Source of the DNA: Actinomycetales bacterium
Lineage (GTDB): Bacteria > Actinomycetota > Actinomycetes > Actinomycetales > Dermatophilaceae
Reading direction: 5' to 3'
DNA: 45,104 bases
NCBI GenBank assembly: GCA_016710645.1
Contig: JADJVI010000029.1
Coordinates: 1-45,104 of the forward strand
The notes beneath the pieces are model-generated. The model did not search any database. It worked only from the letters and a program-made list of their open reading frames with translations, and had not been told where the DNA came from. How positions within the stretch are numbered: position 1 is the stretch's first letter; every line of letters starts with the position of its first letter. This document shows positions 1-9,169 of the stretch, piece after piece. Both the position numbers and the translations under genes were made by a program.

Positions 1-529
1 CCCCGCACCGAGAACGACGACCTTGGCGTTGGCGACGCCACCGACACCACCCATCAGAACGCCCCGACCACCTTGGGCCTTCATCATCGCGTGCGCTCCG
101 ACCTGGGGCGCCAGGCACCCGGGCCACCTCGGACATCGGGTAGAGCAGCGGCAGGCATGCCAGAGGGCATTGCACGGTCTCGTAGGCGATCGCCGTGACC
201 TTGCGGGCTGCGAGCTCCTCGGTGAGCGGCTGGTCGGCCGCGAGGTGCAGGTAGGTGAAGAGGATGAGGTCCTCACGGAGGTGGTACTCCTGCTCGACCG
301 GCTCTTTGACCTTCATCACCATGTCTGCCGCGCCCCAGACCTCGTCGGCAGAGTCGATGATGCGGGCACCTTGGGCGACGAAATCGGCATCGCTGATCGA
401 GGATCCCAGCCCCGCGCCCTTTTCGATCAGCACCTCGTGGCCGCGGGCGACCAGTTCGTGGACGCCGACCGGCGTGATGCCGACCCGGTACTCGTGGTTC
501 TTGACCTCGCTGGGAACGCCAACCTTCAC
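1..529 (-). pseudogene. ald: Alanine dehydrogenase, N-terminal part, frameshifted and cut by window edge
   Basis: On the minus strand a GTG at 529 opens a frame beginning VKVGVPSEVKNHEYRVGITP, the highly conserved start of NAD-dependent L-alanine dehydrogenase (L-alanine to pyruvate, ammonia and NADH). Later conserved stretches are visible: EKGAGLGSSISDADF, MVMKVKEPVEQEY and LFTYLHLAADQ. After SEVA (about 122-133) the frame breaks. Dropping one C near 116-124 restores GCLAPQVGAHAMMKAQGG and then the start of the Rossmann glycine loop (VVVLGAG) at the window edge. About 176 of the usual ~370 residues are present. A GGAAGG sequence about 11 nt upstream supports the start. The shift lies in a short C/G run, so a sequencing error is as likely as a true pseudogene. 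Identity is secure; functional status is not. Confidence 0.85.
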
Positions 530-638
530 GATGCGTCGTCCTTCCGGATGGCCGGGGCCGACTAGAGGGTCGCCCCAGGGCTGGGTGAGAGCATTCACAT
601 CCTAGGGCGCACGGGTGCGGCCTGAGAGGAGTCCGTTG

Positions 639-1264
639 ATGGCGATCACCTTGTATGCCGACCTGCCGGCTCGGCGGGCGCGGCAGCTGCTCGCCGACCT
701 GTCGGCGGTGGTCTGGATCTGTTGCTGGGGTATGCCGCCCGGGTCGTCCACGACTCGATCGCAGCGCTGCGCGGTCCCACCGACACAGTCCGGGACGCGG
801 GAAACACCTTTGCCTCCCAGATGACGTCCGCGGCAGACCAACTGAGCAGCCTGCCGTTCATCGGCGACCGCCTGAAGGCACCCTTTGAGGGGCTGACCGG
901 CACCGGGCAGACGATCGCCCAGGCGGGGACCGACTTCGGGGTCGCGGTCGACCGAGCCGCCCTCGCAGTCGGACTAGTCACCTTCTTGCTGCCACTGGCG
1001 CTGGCCCTGGTCCTCTGGGTGCCACCGCGGCTCATCTTTATCCGGCGGGCCACTGCCGCAAGGAAATTCATCGACGCAGAAGCCGACGTGGACCTCTTCG
1101 CGATGCGCGCGCTGGCGCGCCAGCCCATGCACCGGCTGGCGCGGATCAGCGACGACCCAGCGGGTGCCTGGCGGCGACGCGAGCCTCAGGTGGTCCGGGC
1201 CCTGGCCGAGTTGGAACTGCGGGATTGCGGGCTGCAGCTGCCATCCTCACTGCCGCCAGCGTGA
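639..1264 (+). CDS. Small two-helix membrane protein, apparent one-base frameshift
   Basis: The ATG at 639 follows GAGAGGAG and begins MAITLYADLPARRARQLLAD, typical of a conserved actinobacterial membrane protein of about 200 residues, running into a first hydrophobic helix (LSAVVWICCWG). That frame soon stops. The rest lies in another frame (722-1264): YAARVVHDSI, a soluble loop, then a strong membrane helix around GLVTFLLPLALALVLWV and a charged cytosolic tail. One missing G in the GGGG run at 727-730 joins the two parts into about 208 residues. I do not recognise a biochemical function. It is divergent from ald and converges on hisS with only 6 nt between stops. Without repair, only the C-terminal 180-codon frame (TTG at 722) would be called. 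Confidence 0.65.
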
Positions 1265-1270
1265 CGCGGC

Positions 1271-2620
1271 TCAGCCGCGGTTGACCCCAGTCACCTGGGG
1301 CACCAGGTCCACGGCCGGGCAATTCCAGGTCTCGGGAGAAGCAGGGTGTTGCTCCCCTGACCGGATGTCCTTGACGGAGTCGCCGTCGCCGGAGCCCTCC
1401 GTACTCGGGAACCACACATAGGGAATCCCGCGCCGCTCGGCATACCGGATCTGCTTGCCGAACTTCGCCGCTGACGGAGCGACATCGCAGGGGATTCCTC
1501 GCGTCCGCAACGTGGCAGCGACAGCCATCGACTGGGGCCGGTCGTCTTCCGAGGTCACGGCGACCAGGACTGCCGCCGGTGTGCTGCGACTGGCCGTGAC
1601 CAACCCCTTGCCCACCAGGAGACCGAGCAGCCTGGATAATCCGATCGAGATGCCCACGCCGGGGTACGTCGTGCGACCGTCGCTGGCCAGCGCGTCGTAG
1701 CGACCGCCGCTGCAGAAGGACCCCCACTCCTCGTGACCGACGAGTTGAGTCTCGTAGACCGTGCCGGTGTAGTAGTCGAGGCCGCGCGCGATCTTGAGGT
1801 CGGCGACGAGCACCCCCGGCCGCACGGCGTTGCCGGCGCGGATGACGGCGGCCAACTCGGCCAACCCCTCCTGCAGCACCGGGTGCTGCACACCCAGCGC
1901 CTCGACCTGCGCCACAAAACTCTCGTCGGCGCTGCGGATGGCGGCCAACGCCAGGCACTGCTGCGCCTGCTCGATCGTGGCTCCTGCCTCCTGCAACGCG
2001 GCGGTCACCTTGACCGGCCCGATCTTGTCGAGCTTGTCGACGATGCGCAGCGTGCCGGCGATATCGGTCAAGCCGATGCCCCGGTAGAAGCCTTCGGGGA
2101 TCTTGCGGTTGTTGACCTGGATGACGAAGGGGCCGATCGGCAACTGCGCGAAGGCGTCGGCGACGACCAGCGGCATCTCCGCTTCGAAGTGCGCGGCAAG
2201 GTGGCCGACGTCGACGACGTCGATGTCACATTGGGTGAACTCGCGATAGCGACCCTCCTGAGGTCGCTCGCCCCGCCAGACCTTCTGGATCTGGTAGCGC
2301 TTGAACGGGAAGGCCAGCTTGCCGGCGTTCTCGAGGACATAGCGCGCAAACGGCACGGTGAGGTCGAAGTGCAAGCCGAGGGCGGCCTCGCTGGTCTCAG
2401 CGGGCGCGCTCAGGCGCACGACGCCGTAGATCTCCTTGTCGACGTCGCCCCCTTTTCCGGCCAGCCGTTCCACCGGCTCGACGGCACGGGTCTCGATCGA
2501 GGCGAACCCATGGAGCTCGAAGGTGCGGCGGATGACGCCGAGGAAGTGCTGCTCGACGATCCGCCCCTCGGGAAGGAACTCCAGGAAGCCGCTGATCGGG
2601 GTCACCTTGGCATTGCTCAC
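1271..2620 (-). CDS. hisS: Histidine-tRNA ligase
   Basis: A class II aminoacyl-tRNA synthetase of 449 residues that charges tRNA-His with histidine using ATP. It opens with SGFLEFLPEGRIVEQHFL, has the motif 2 region RYQIQKVWRGERPQEGRYREF and the histidine-specific ARGLDYYTGTVYE loop, followed by CSGGRYDAL. The C-terminal anticodon-binding domain (VLVAVTSEDD... KFGKQIRYAERRGIPYVW) is present. The length suits the longer actinobacterial-type HisRS. The start is the ATG at 2620, 24 nt downstream of the large hairpin that ends the secreted-protein gene, so it probably has its own promoter in that short gap. It is convergent with the small membrane-protein gene. Confidence 0.95.
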   Translation of the reverse strand: MSNAKVTPISGFLEFLPEGRIVEQHFLGVIRRTFELHGFASIETRAVEPVERLAGKGGDVDKEIYGVVRLSAPAETSEAALGLHFDLTVPFARYVLENAGKLAFPFKRYQIQKVWRGERPQEGRYREFTQCDIDVVDVGHLAAHFEAEMPLVVADAFAQLPIGPFVIQVNNRKIPEGFYRGIGLTDIAGTLRIVDKLDKIGPVKVTAALQEAGATIEQAQQCLALAAIRSADESFVAQVEALGVQHPVLQEGLAELAAVIRAGNAVRPGVLVADLKIARGLDYYTGTVYETQLVGHEEWGSFCSGGRYDALASDGRTTYPGVGISIGLSRLLGLLVGKGLVTASRSTPAAVLVAVTSEDDRPQSMAVAATLRTRGIPCDVAPSAAKFGKQIRYAERRGIPYVWFPSTEGSGDGDSVKDIRSGEQHPASPETWNCPAVDLVPQVTGVNRG

Positions 2621-2643
2621 CGGGGCATCCTCCCAGACGCACG

Positions 2644-2678
2644 CCGGAGGGCGTGGACCCGCGGTCCACGCCCTCCGG
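2644..2678 (-). terminator. Hairpin terminator, 16-bp perfect stem
   Basis: CCGGAGGGCGTGGACC (2644-2659) pairs perfectly with GGTCCACGCCCTCCGG (2663-2678) around a 3-nt loop. It lies just past the stop of the large secreted-protein gene (minus strand) and before hisS. There is no U tract, as is common in actinobacteria. Confidence 0.75.
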
Positions 2679-2683
2679 TGAGT

Positions 2684-5600
2684 TCACTGACCAGAGGTCA
2701 GCTGGAGGTCGTCGATCTTGACCGTTCCGGCGCCCATCCCGGCCTTGGACGAGCGAGCCAGAGACAGATACAGCTGACCCGGCGCAGTCACCGCCGTGTC
2801 CGTCACCGTGCCCTTCCACGTCGAGGGCTCGGGCTGACCATCCAGCCAGGTCCGGAACTGGAAGGTCGACCCGACCACCCGCACCCGCACCCACTGCTTC
2901 CCAGCCGTCAACACCTGACCATTCGCGATCGACGTCTTCGTCTGCGTCCCGTTGACCACCTTCATCATCGAGACCGTCGTCGAATTGGTGATCTCCAACC
3001 CATACCCATTCGCTGGATTGAACCCACCCGACCACGCACCAGACCCACGCAAATACACATTGAGGTAATGACCCGAAGCCGGAGTCCCCGTATACGAGAA
3101 CACCACCTCCGAATCAGCCCGAGCCGCCACACCAGTCAACTGCGCCCGCGCATACGAGGAAGCCACATCCTGCTCGGCCAACACCCCCGCACCACCAGAC
3201 TGGGTCACCGACCCACTGCGCACCGACGTCGACCACGCCGACCCCCACGCCGACCCATCCACCCCAGCAAACCCATCCGTGAACAGGGCCGCGGTGGCAG
3301 CCGGAGTGGTGACGGTGACCGTAGCCGCCGCTGATTCGTTGCCCGCGGCATCGAGGGCAGACACGGCATACGTGTATGTCGTGGAGGCGGTCAAACCGCT
3401 ATCAGTGACGGTGAGTGCACTCGTCGTGGTGAGTGCCGAGCCGTTGCGCGTGACCCGGTAGCCGGTGACTCCGACGTTGTCGCTGGAGGCACTCCACGAG
3501 AGCGTGGTACCGGTGGCCGTGGTGCCGGTCGCGGTGAGCGACCCGGGCACTGATGGCGCTTGGGTGTCCGGGGCCGGTGGTGCCGTCGCACCGTCGGTGA
3601 GGACGAGGTCGTCGATCTTGACCGTTCCGGCGCCCATCCCGGCCTTGGACGAGCGAGCCAGAGACAGATACAGCTGACCCGGCGCAGTCACCGCCGTGTC
3701 CGTCACCGTGCCCTTCCACGTCGAGGGCTCGGGCTGACCATCCAGCCAGGTCCGGAACTGGAAGGTCGACCCGACCACCCGCACCCGCACCCACTGCTTC
3801 CCAGCCGTCAACACCTGACCATTCGCGATCGACGTCTTCGTCTGCGTCCCGTTGACCACCTTCATCATCGAGACCGTCGTCGAATTGGTGATCTCCAACC
3901 CATACCCATTCGCTGGATTGAACCCACCCGACCACGCACCAGACCCACGCAAATACACATTGAGGTAATGACCCGAAGCCGGAGTCCCCGTATACGAGAA
4001 CACCACCTCCGAATCAGCCCGAGCCGCCACACCAGTCAACTGCGCCCGCGCATACGAGGAAGCCACATCCTGCTCGGCCAACACCCCCGCACCACCAGAC
4101 TGGGTCACCGACCCACTGCGCACCGACGTCGACCACGCCGACCCCCACGCCGACCCATCCACCCCAGCAAACCCATCCGTGAACAGCGGCGGGACGCCGG
4201 CAGGGGTAGTGACAGCCACGGCCGCCGAGGGCGCCGACTCATTACCAGAGGTGTCGACGGCGCTCACGGAGAAGCTGTAGGTCGTGTCAGCGGTCAGGCC
4301 GCTCACCTGCAGCGAGGTGTCGGTAGGCGAGCCGATCAGCACACCGTCACGCCGGACCCGGTAGCTGGCCACGCCGACGTTGTCGGTCGCCGCAGTCCAC
4401 GCGAGGGTGGTGCCGGTCCAGGTCGTACCACTGGCCGCGAGTCCGGTCGGGACCGACGGCGGGGTGGTGTCGGGCGTCGGCGTTGTGACGGACACCGCGC
4501 TGCTCAGGGCCGAGAGGTTGCCCGCCGCGTCCTTGGCGCGCACGGCATACCCATAGGTTGTCTCGGCCGTCAGGCCGGAGTCGGAGAACGAGGTCGTCGT
4601 CGAGGAGCCGACCACGACACCGTCACGCAGCACGTCGTATCCCGTGACGCCGATGTTGTCCGTCGCCGCTGTCCACGTGAGGCCAACGGTCGTGCCGGTC
4701 GGGATCCCCGCGGTGAGACCGGTCGGGGCGGCGGGCGGGGTGCGGTCCGGTGCGGACTGCACCTGACCCGAGGTCACCGTGACGTCGTCGATGGTCACCG
4801 TCCGAGTGCCGGTGCCGGTGGCCGTGCGAACCAGCGACACGTAGAGATCGCCAGGGATGGTCACGAGTGAGTCCGTGACGCTGCCCTTCCATGTGGTGGG
4901 CTCGGCCGTGCCGTCCAGCCAGGTTCGGAACTGCAGGGTCGACCCGACCAGACGCGCCCGGAGCCACTGCTTCGATGTCGAGACGGCCTGTCCGCCCGCG
5001 ACCGAGGCCAACGTCGTGCCGACCGCGTTGGACATCCTGCGCATAGAGACGCTGGTGCTCGTCGAGGTGAACTCGAGGCCGTAGCCATTGGACGGTCGTG
5101 CGCCATCGGACCAGTTGGTGCCGGCTCGCAGGTAAACCGAGAACCGGCCCTGCGGCCCGGTGCCATTCCAGGCGTAGGACAGCAGCACCTCGGAGTCGGC
5201 GACGTCGTTCGCCTTGAGGATGGCCTTCGAGTCCGACCCATAGGTGTCGACAACTGCCAGAACTCCAGCGTTGTTAGTCGTCGCCACCGTGCCACCAGCG
5301 GTGACCGACGTGGTCCAGGTGGCCGGCCAGGTCCCCGAGTTGGCCGCGGTGAACGTCTCGCTCGCGGCCACCAAAGTCGGCCGGGTCAGGACGCTCGCGG
5401 TGCTGTCGGGGCCGGGGTTGCCGGCGCGGTCGACCGCCCGTACGGCATACGTGTAGGTCGTGCCGGGGGCCACGGCCGGGTCGGCGAAGGACTGCACGCC
5501 TACCCCGAGGGTCGCCACGAGATTGCCTTCCTTGCGCACCTCGTATGCCGTGACGCCACGGTCGTCGGTGGCGTCACCCCAGGACAACAGCACGCCGGTC

Positions 5601-8125
5601 GAGGTGGCCGAACCAGTCAGTCCCGTGACCGCGGTGGGCGCCGTGGTGTCCGCCGGAGGGGTGCCACCGTTGGGCAGCGCAGGGGAACCGCCGGGAGCCG
5701 AGGCCACCCACGATGTGGGGTCGGCGTTGTCCAAGCCCGGGTCCAGCAACTCCAGCGAGGAGCCGGTGCCGGCGACTGCTGGCCACGGAGCCTCGGTGCC
5801 GTAGCTGACCTCGTCGACGACCCGAGTGCCCTGCAGGAGGGTCACGGTCTCGCCGTCGTCGGCCAGGCGGCCGGAGTACTGGCCCGCGACATTGGTCGAT
5901 CCGGGGTGAGCGGCCCGGTAGGCGGCGTCGTTCGCGACGACCACCAGGCGAGCGCCGGGCAGGATGACGGTCCCTGCCTGGAAGGTGAACCCCACTCCGG
6001 ACAGGGTCCAGCCGGAGAGGTCCACCGACTCGCTGCTCGGGTTGGCCACCTCGATGTATTCGGCCAGACCATCGCCTCCGGGGGCGTACATGATCTCGTT
6101 GATGACGACGTTCGGCGTGGCTGACTGCGGCGGAGGGACCGGAAGACCCGGACCGCTGTTGTCAGCGATGACGGCGCGGCGGTCGGCGAGCGAGGCCATG
6201 AAAAGCGAACGCCGGGTCGCTTCGGTCGCTGTGCCCCACTTGGCCCGGTCCAGCGGCCAGTCGACGTCCTTGTATGGCGCGACAATCGCGTCCCATGCGG
6301 CTTCCAGCTGGCCCGGAGGCAGCTCCTTGTCAGCCAGAGTGCGCAACCGCCGGAAGAACATCTGCCGGTAGTCGGGATAGCTCAGCAATGCGGTGAGGAA
6401 GTAGTTGTTGCGGTCCGGCGTGAGGTAATCGCCGTAGGAGTCACCCGAGGAAGGCTCGAACGTGTTGTTGAGATCCCAGTGCCACAACTCCCACCGGCCG
6501 GTGCCTTCGGTGTCGCGCGCGACGTACCAGTTGCGCCAATCGGAGTCCCAGTGCCGGATGATCGAGTTGATCGCCATGTAGTTGATCAGCTCAGGAACGT
6601 TGAGGTTCTCCTCGAACCATTGCTTCTGGGCCGCTGAACTGGCCTGGCGGACCTTCTGGGTCAGGGTCCAGACGTCGGTGTAGTCCTCGTCGGTGCGGGT
6701 CTTCTTTTCCAAGTCGAGCGAGGCCTGCAGGTCGGCCGCCGTCGGGAAGGTGCGCATGCCTCCCGCGTCAGCCTTGTAGATCGACCAGTTCTTGACCCCC
6801 TCGACCCCGCGCCAGGTGCCGTCCTCGGTCTGGAGGAAGTGCCCGACGGACCAGAACTGCCCATTCCGCTGGGTGCGGATCGGGGTGACGGCCACGTCCT
6901 TGGCGCCAGTGTCGCCGACGACCTTCCAAGCCAGATCCATGACGGCTGGGACGTCGTAGTGCATCGCCCAACTGTCGACCGTGTACGGGAGGTATGGCCG
7001 GAAGTCGAGGTTGTGTCCGGGCGGCATGTCGACCTTCCACTGCACCTTGGCAGCGGACCGAGTGAATTGGCCGCGGATGTTCATCTTGGCGCCGTCGTAG
7101 ACGACCCCGTTGTAGACGATGACGGCATCACCCTGGACGTCGTCGAAGCGGTGGTTGGCCAGCAGGTCGTTGTAGACCGAGTCGGCCATGAACCACTCGA
7201 AGACCGGCAGTGCGCTCGTGACCGCCGGATTGGCCACCGTGTATCCGGTGTAGTGCGACGCGTCATCGCCTGCCGGCAGCGAGAAGGCCGTCGCGCCGAG
7301 CGTGGCGTCAATGCGGTAACGCACCAGGAGGCCGGCCGCCTGCCCGGGGATGGTCGCGGCATACACGCCGTCACCGGCGCCCCCAGGGCTGGCTGCGTCG
7401 TCGAGGAAGGGCACCGTCACCGCGGCGTCGAACATCACCGCGGAGGTGAGAGTGGCGACCGATCCCATGGGCAAGCGCGCCGAGATCGTCACCGACTCGC
7501 CGGGCGCCGGCTTGACGGGGGTGGCGGCGAGGTCGATTACCTTGGGCGGCGGAGCCGTGCCGTCGATGCTGTTGACCGCCTTGGGCGTGCCACCGCGGAC
7601 CGTGGAGGCACCCCAGTTGGCCGGGTCGGTGTTGTCGAACCACAACCCGCGCAACTCCAGGGACGGCCCGGTGCCGTCGGGGGTGGCGGCCCAGGGAGCT
7701 GCGTCGAGATAGCTCACCGTGTCGACCACCTGACCGGCGGCGTCGACGAGGGTGACGGCCTCGCCGCTGTTGCTCAGCTTGCCGGTGTAGATGGCATCGG
7801 GGGCGAACCCATAGAGGGTCGTGAAACTCGCCGCGCTCGGCGATAGGACGAAGTAGCCGCCTGCCGGGATGACAGTGCCCGCGGGAAGCACTGCCGTCAC
7901 TCCGGCGGAGAAGGAATAGCCCCCGACATCGATTGGCGCTCCCGAGGTGTTGGCCAACTCAAGGAAGTCGTCGGTGTCCAGGTCAGACCCCGCGTGATAA
8001 TGAATCTCCGAGATGACGATCCCGCCCGGTTGCGCCCACGCTGTGGGCACCGCCAAACCGGTGGCGATCACAGCAGCTACAGCGCCGGCGCCGACGGCGC
8101 GCCGGACATATTGCGAAATGTCCAT
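2684..8125 (-). CDS. Secreted multidomain protein: lamin-tail, CotH kinase-like, FN3 and LamG-like repeats
   Basis: A 1813-residue secreted protein. The ATG at 8125 is chosen over an upstream frame start at 8164 because it follows AGGGGAGA and directly opens a signal peptide (MDISQYVRRAVGAG... cleavage near AWA). Approximate order: lamin-tail domain 34-180; CotH-like domain 310-650 with WDSDWRNWY and HWDLNNTF; second lamin-tail domain 675-810; FN3 828-921; concanavalin/LamG-like module 925-1118; FN3 1127-1217; FN3 1218-1308; LamG-like module 1313-1506; FN3 1515-1612; LamG-like module 1613-1806. The last two LamG-like modules are identical, even at DNA level. CotH-family proteins include spore-coat kinases, but in CotH/lamin-tail exoproteins the substrate is unknown. 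There is no LPxTG anchor. The job may be polymer or surface binding plus protein or glycan modification, which is inference. The gene sits alone between hisS and an MBL-hydrolase gene. Confidence 0.88.
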   Translation of the reverse strand: MDISQYVRRAVGAGAVAAVIATGLAVPTAWAQPGGIVISEIHYHAGSDLDTDDFLELANTSGAPIDVGGYSFSAGVTAVLPAGTVIPAGGYFVLSPSAASFTTLYGFAPDAIYTGKLSNSGEAVTLVDAAGQVVDTVSYLDAAPWAATPDGTGPSLELRGLWFDNTDPANWGASTVRGGTPKAVNSIDGTAPPPKVIDLAATPVKPAPGESVTISARLPMGSVATLTSAVMFDAAVTVPFLDDAASPGGAGDGVYAATIPGQAAGLLVRYRIDATLGATAFSLPAGDDASHYTGYTVANPAVTSALPVFEWFMADSVYNDLLANHRFDDVQGDAVIVYNGVVYDGAKMNIRGQFTRSAAKVQWKVDMPPGHNLDFRPYLPYTVDSWAMHYDVPAVMDLAWKVVGDTGAKDVAVTPIRTQRNGQFWSVGHFLQTEDGTWRGVEGVKNWSIYKADAGGMRTFPTAADLQASLDLEKKTRTDEDYTDVWTLTQKVRQASSAAQKQWFEENLNVPELINYMAINSIIRHWDSDWRNWYVARDTEGTGRWELWHWDLNNTFEPSSGDSYGDYLTPDRNNYFLTALLSYPDYRQMFFRRLRTLADKELPPGQLEAAWDAIVAPYKDVDWPLDRAKWGTATEATRRSLFMASLADRRAVIADNSGPGLPVPPPQSATPNVVINEIMYAPGGDGLAEYIEVANPSSESVDLSGWTLSGVGFTFQAGTVILPGARLVVVANDAAYRAAHPGSTNVAGQYSGRLADDGETVTLLQGTRVVDEVSYGTEAPWPAVAGTGSSLELLDPGLDNADPTSWVASAPGGSPALPNGGTPPADTTAPTAVTGLTGSATSTGVLLSWGDATDDRGVTAYEVRKEGNLVATLGVGVQSFADPAVAPGTTYTYAVRAVDRAGNPGPDSTASVLTRPTLVAASETFTAANSGTWPATWTTSVTAGGTVATTNNAGVLAVVDTYGSDSKAILKANDVADSEVLLSYAWNGTGPQGRFSVYLRAGTNWSDGARPSNGYGLEFTSTSTSVSMRRMSNAVGTTLASVAGGQAVSTSKQWLRARLVGSTLQFRTWLDGTAEPTTWKGSVTDSLVTIPGDLYVSLVRTATGTGTRTVTIDDVTVTSGQVQSAPDRTPPAAPTGLTAGIPTGTTVGLTWTAATDNIGVTGYDVLRDGVVVGSSTTTSFSDSGLTAETTYGYAVRAKDAAGNLSALSSAVSVTTPTPDTTPPSVPTGLAASGTTWTGTTLAWTAATDNVGVASYRVRRDGVLIGSPTDTSLQVSGLTADTTYSFSVSAVDTSGNESAPSAAVAVTTPAGVPPLFTDGFAGVDGSAWGSAWSTSVRSGSVTQSGGAGVLAEQDVASSYARAQLTGVAARADSEVVFSYTGTPASGHYLNVYLRGSGAWSGGFNPANGYGLEITNSTTVSMMKVVNGTQTKTSIANGQVLTAGKQWVRVRVVGSTFQFRTWLDGQPEPSTWKGTVTDTAVTAPGQLYLSLARSSKAGMGAGTVKIDDLVLTDGATAPPAPDTQAPSVPGSLTATGTTATGTTLSWSASSDNVGVTGYRVTRNGSALTTTSALTVTDSGLTASTTYTYAVSALDAAGNESAAATVTVTTPAATAALFTDGFAGVDGSAWGSAWSTSVRSGSVTQSGGAGVLAEQDVASSYARAQLTGVAARADSEVVFSYTGTPASGHYLNVYLRGSGAWSGGFNPANGYGLEITNSTTVSMMKVVNGTQTKTSIANGQVLTAGKQWVRVRVVGSTFQFRTWLDGQPEPSTWKGTVTDTAVTAPGQLYLSLARSSKAGMGAGTVKIDDLQLTSGQ
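2705..3286. repeat. 582-bp perfect direct repeat, copy 1
   Basis: By line-by-line comparison, identical to 3605-4186, exactly 900 bp away. It encodes the C-terminal 194-residue LamG-like module of the secreted CotH protein. Copies differ as soon as the module boundary is crossed. Confidence 0.95.
3605..4186. repeat. 582-bp perfect direct repeat, copy 2
   Basis: Second copy of the module at 2705-3286, separated from it by one FN3 domain. A third, diverged version of the same fold occupies about 4770-5350. Confidence 0.95.
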
Positions 8126-8252
8126 TTCTCCCCTATTTCCCGCGTTCCCTACAGGCCCGCGCACTGTCTAGCGCATTTGCGGCCCCGGCACAGCAGAATG
8201 GGAGAAATTCGTCGCGGATGCATTTCACAATGTGAGCGGCCACGCGCGAGTG

Positions 8253-8269
8253 TCCCCTGAAAAGGGGGA
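8253..8269 (-). terminator. Short hairpin after the MBL-fold gene
   Basis: TCCCCT...AGGGGGA with a GAAA loop lies just beyond the stop codon at 8274 of the MBL-hydrolase gene, in the 148-bp gap that also holds the promoter region of the CotH gene. Short but well placed. Confidence 0.5.
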
Positions 8270-8273
8270 TGTG

Positions 8274-9026
8274 TCAGAGCCGGCGAAGGAACGGGTTGGA
8301 ACGCCGCTCCTGACCGATCGTGGTGATGTCACCATGGCCGGGCAATACCAGCCGGTCATCCGGCATCGGCAGCACGACCTCCCGCAACGACCGATCCATC
8401 GCCCGCTCGTCGCCGCCCGGCAGGTCACAGCGCCCGATCGACCCGGCGAAGAGCACGTCACCGGAGACCAGCGTGGAGCCGACGCGCCCCTGCAGTTGAT
8501 CTGGCACGTCGGCGAGGCTGAACATCACCGACCCCTCGGTGTGCCCGGGCGCGTGGTGGGCCCGGAAGTCAAGCCCAGCCAGCGAGATGGAGTCGCCGTC
8601 GCGCACCTCGCGCACGTCGCTTGGCTCGGTCCACGTGGCTGCACTCCCGAACTGCGCTTCCAGCATTGAGCGCAGACCCACATCCACGCCCGAAAGCGGG
8701 TCGGCGAGCCGATAGCGGTCCTGACCATGCAGGTATGCCGGCAACTCACCTTCACGGCCGGCGTCACCCCGGGGAGTCGGCACCGGAGCCAGGTATGCCG
8801 TCCCCGCCTCGCCACGGCATACCGGAGTCACCGAGTAGACGTGATCGATGTGGCCATGGGTGAGCAGGACGGCCACGGGCTTGAGCCGATGGTCGCGCAA
8901 GATCTCGGCCAGGCCCGGAAGGACCCCGATGCCCGGATCGACAATGACGCACTCGGACCCACGCTCGCGGGCCAGGATGAAGCAGTTGGTGTCGAAGGCC
9001 GCGGCAGGGAACCCGATGGTGAGCAC
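8274..9026 (-). CDS. MBL-fold metallo-hydrolase (glyoxalase II-like)
   Basis: A 250-residue cytosolic protein of the metallo-beta-lactamase fold, closest in layout to hydroxyacylglutathione/thioester hydrolase-like members. Metal-binding motifs are visible: THGHIDH near residue 83 (HxHxDH), AHHAPGHTEGS with the third histidine, SGDVLFAGSIGRCD with the bridging aspartate, and PGHGDITT near the C terminus. The start is taken as GTG at 9026 because the conserved family start (LTIGFPAAAFDTNCFIL) begins there; the longer upstream frame is low complexity. It is divergent from the cyclophilin gene. This pair next to relA and hisS is the usual actinobacterial arrangement. The true substrate is unknown. 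Confidence 0.85.
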   Translation of the reverse strand: MLTIGFPAAAFDTNCFILARERGSECVIVDPGIGVLPGLAEILRDHRLKPVAVLLTHGHIDHVYSVTPVCRGEAGTAYLAPVPTPRGDAGREGELPAYLHGQDRYRLADPLSGVDVGLRSMLEAQFGSAATWTEPSDVREVRDGDSISLAGLDFRAHHAPGHTEGSVMFSLADVPDQLQGRVGSTLVSGDVLFAGSIGRCDLPGGDERAMDRSLREVVLPMPDDRLVLPGHGDITTIGQERRSNPFLRRL

Positions 9027-9169
9027 GAACCCGAGACTAGCCGGGCCACCCGAGCACAATTCATGGACTCGTGACCCCAGGCGGTCGGCGCCCCTGCCGA
9101 CCTTCCCTAGACTGGTCGACCGTTGGCACTTCGGCGCGCCTTCGCGGCGCATCAGGGAAGGTTGAACCC

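Noticed and set aside
2397..3935. Apparent duplicated minus-strand genes starting with the same protein sequence
   Set aside because: The same out-of-frame translation appears twice because of the 582-bp repeat; they are not genes.
1733..4870. Two long plus-strand open frames (1733-3334 and 3560-4870)
   Set aside because: Shadows of hisS and the CotH exoprotein. They even share identical segments only because the sense gene contains the 582-bp repeat.
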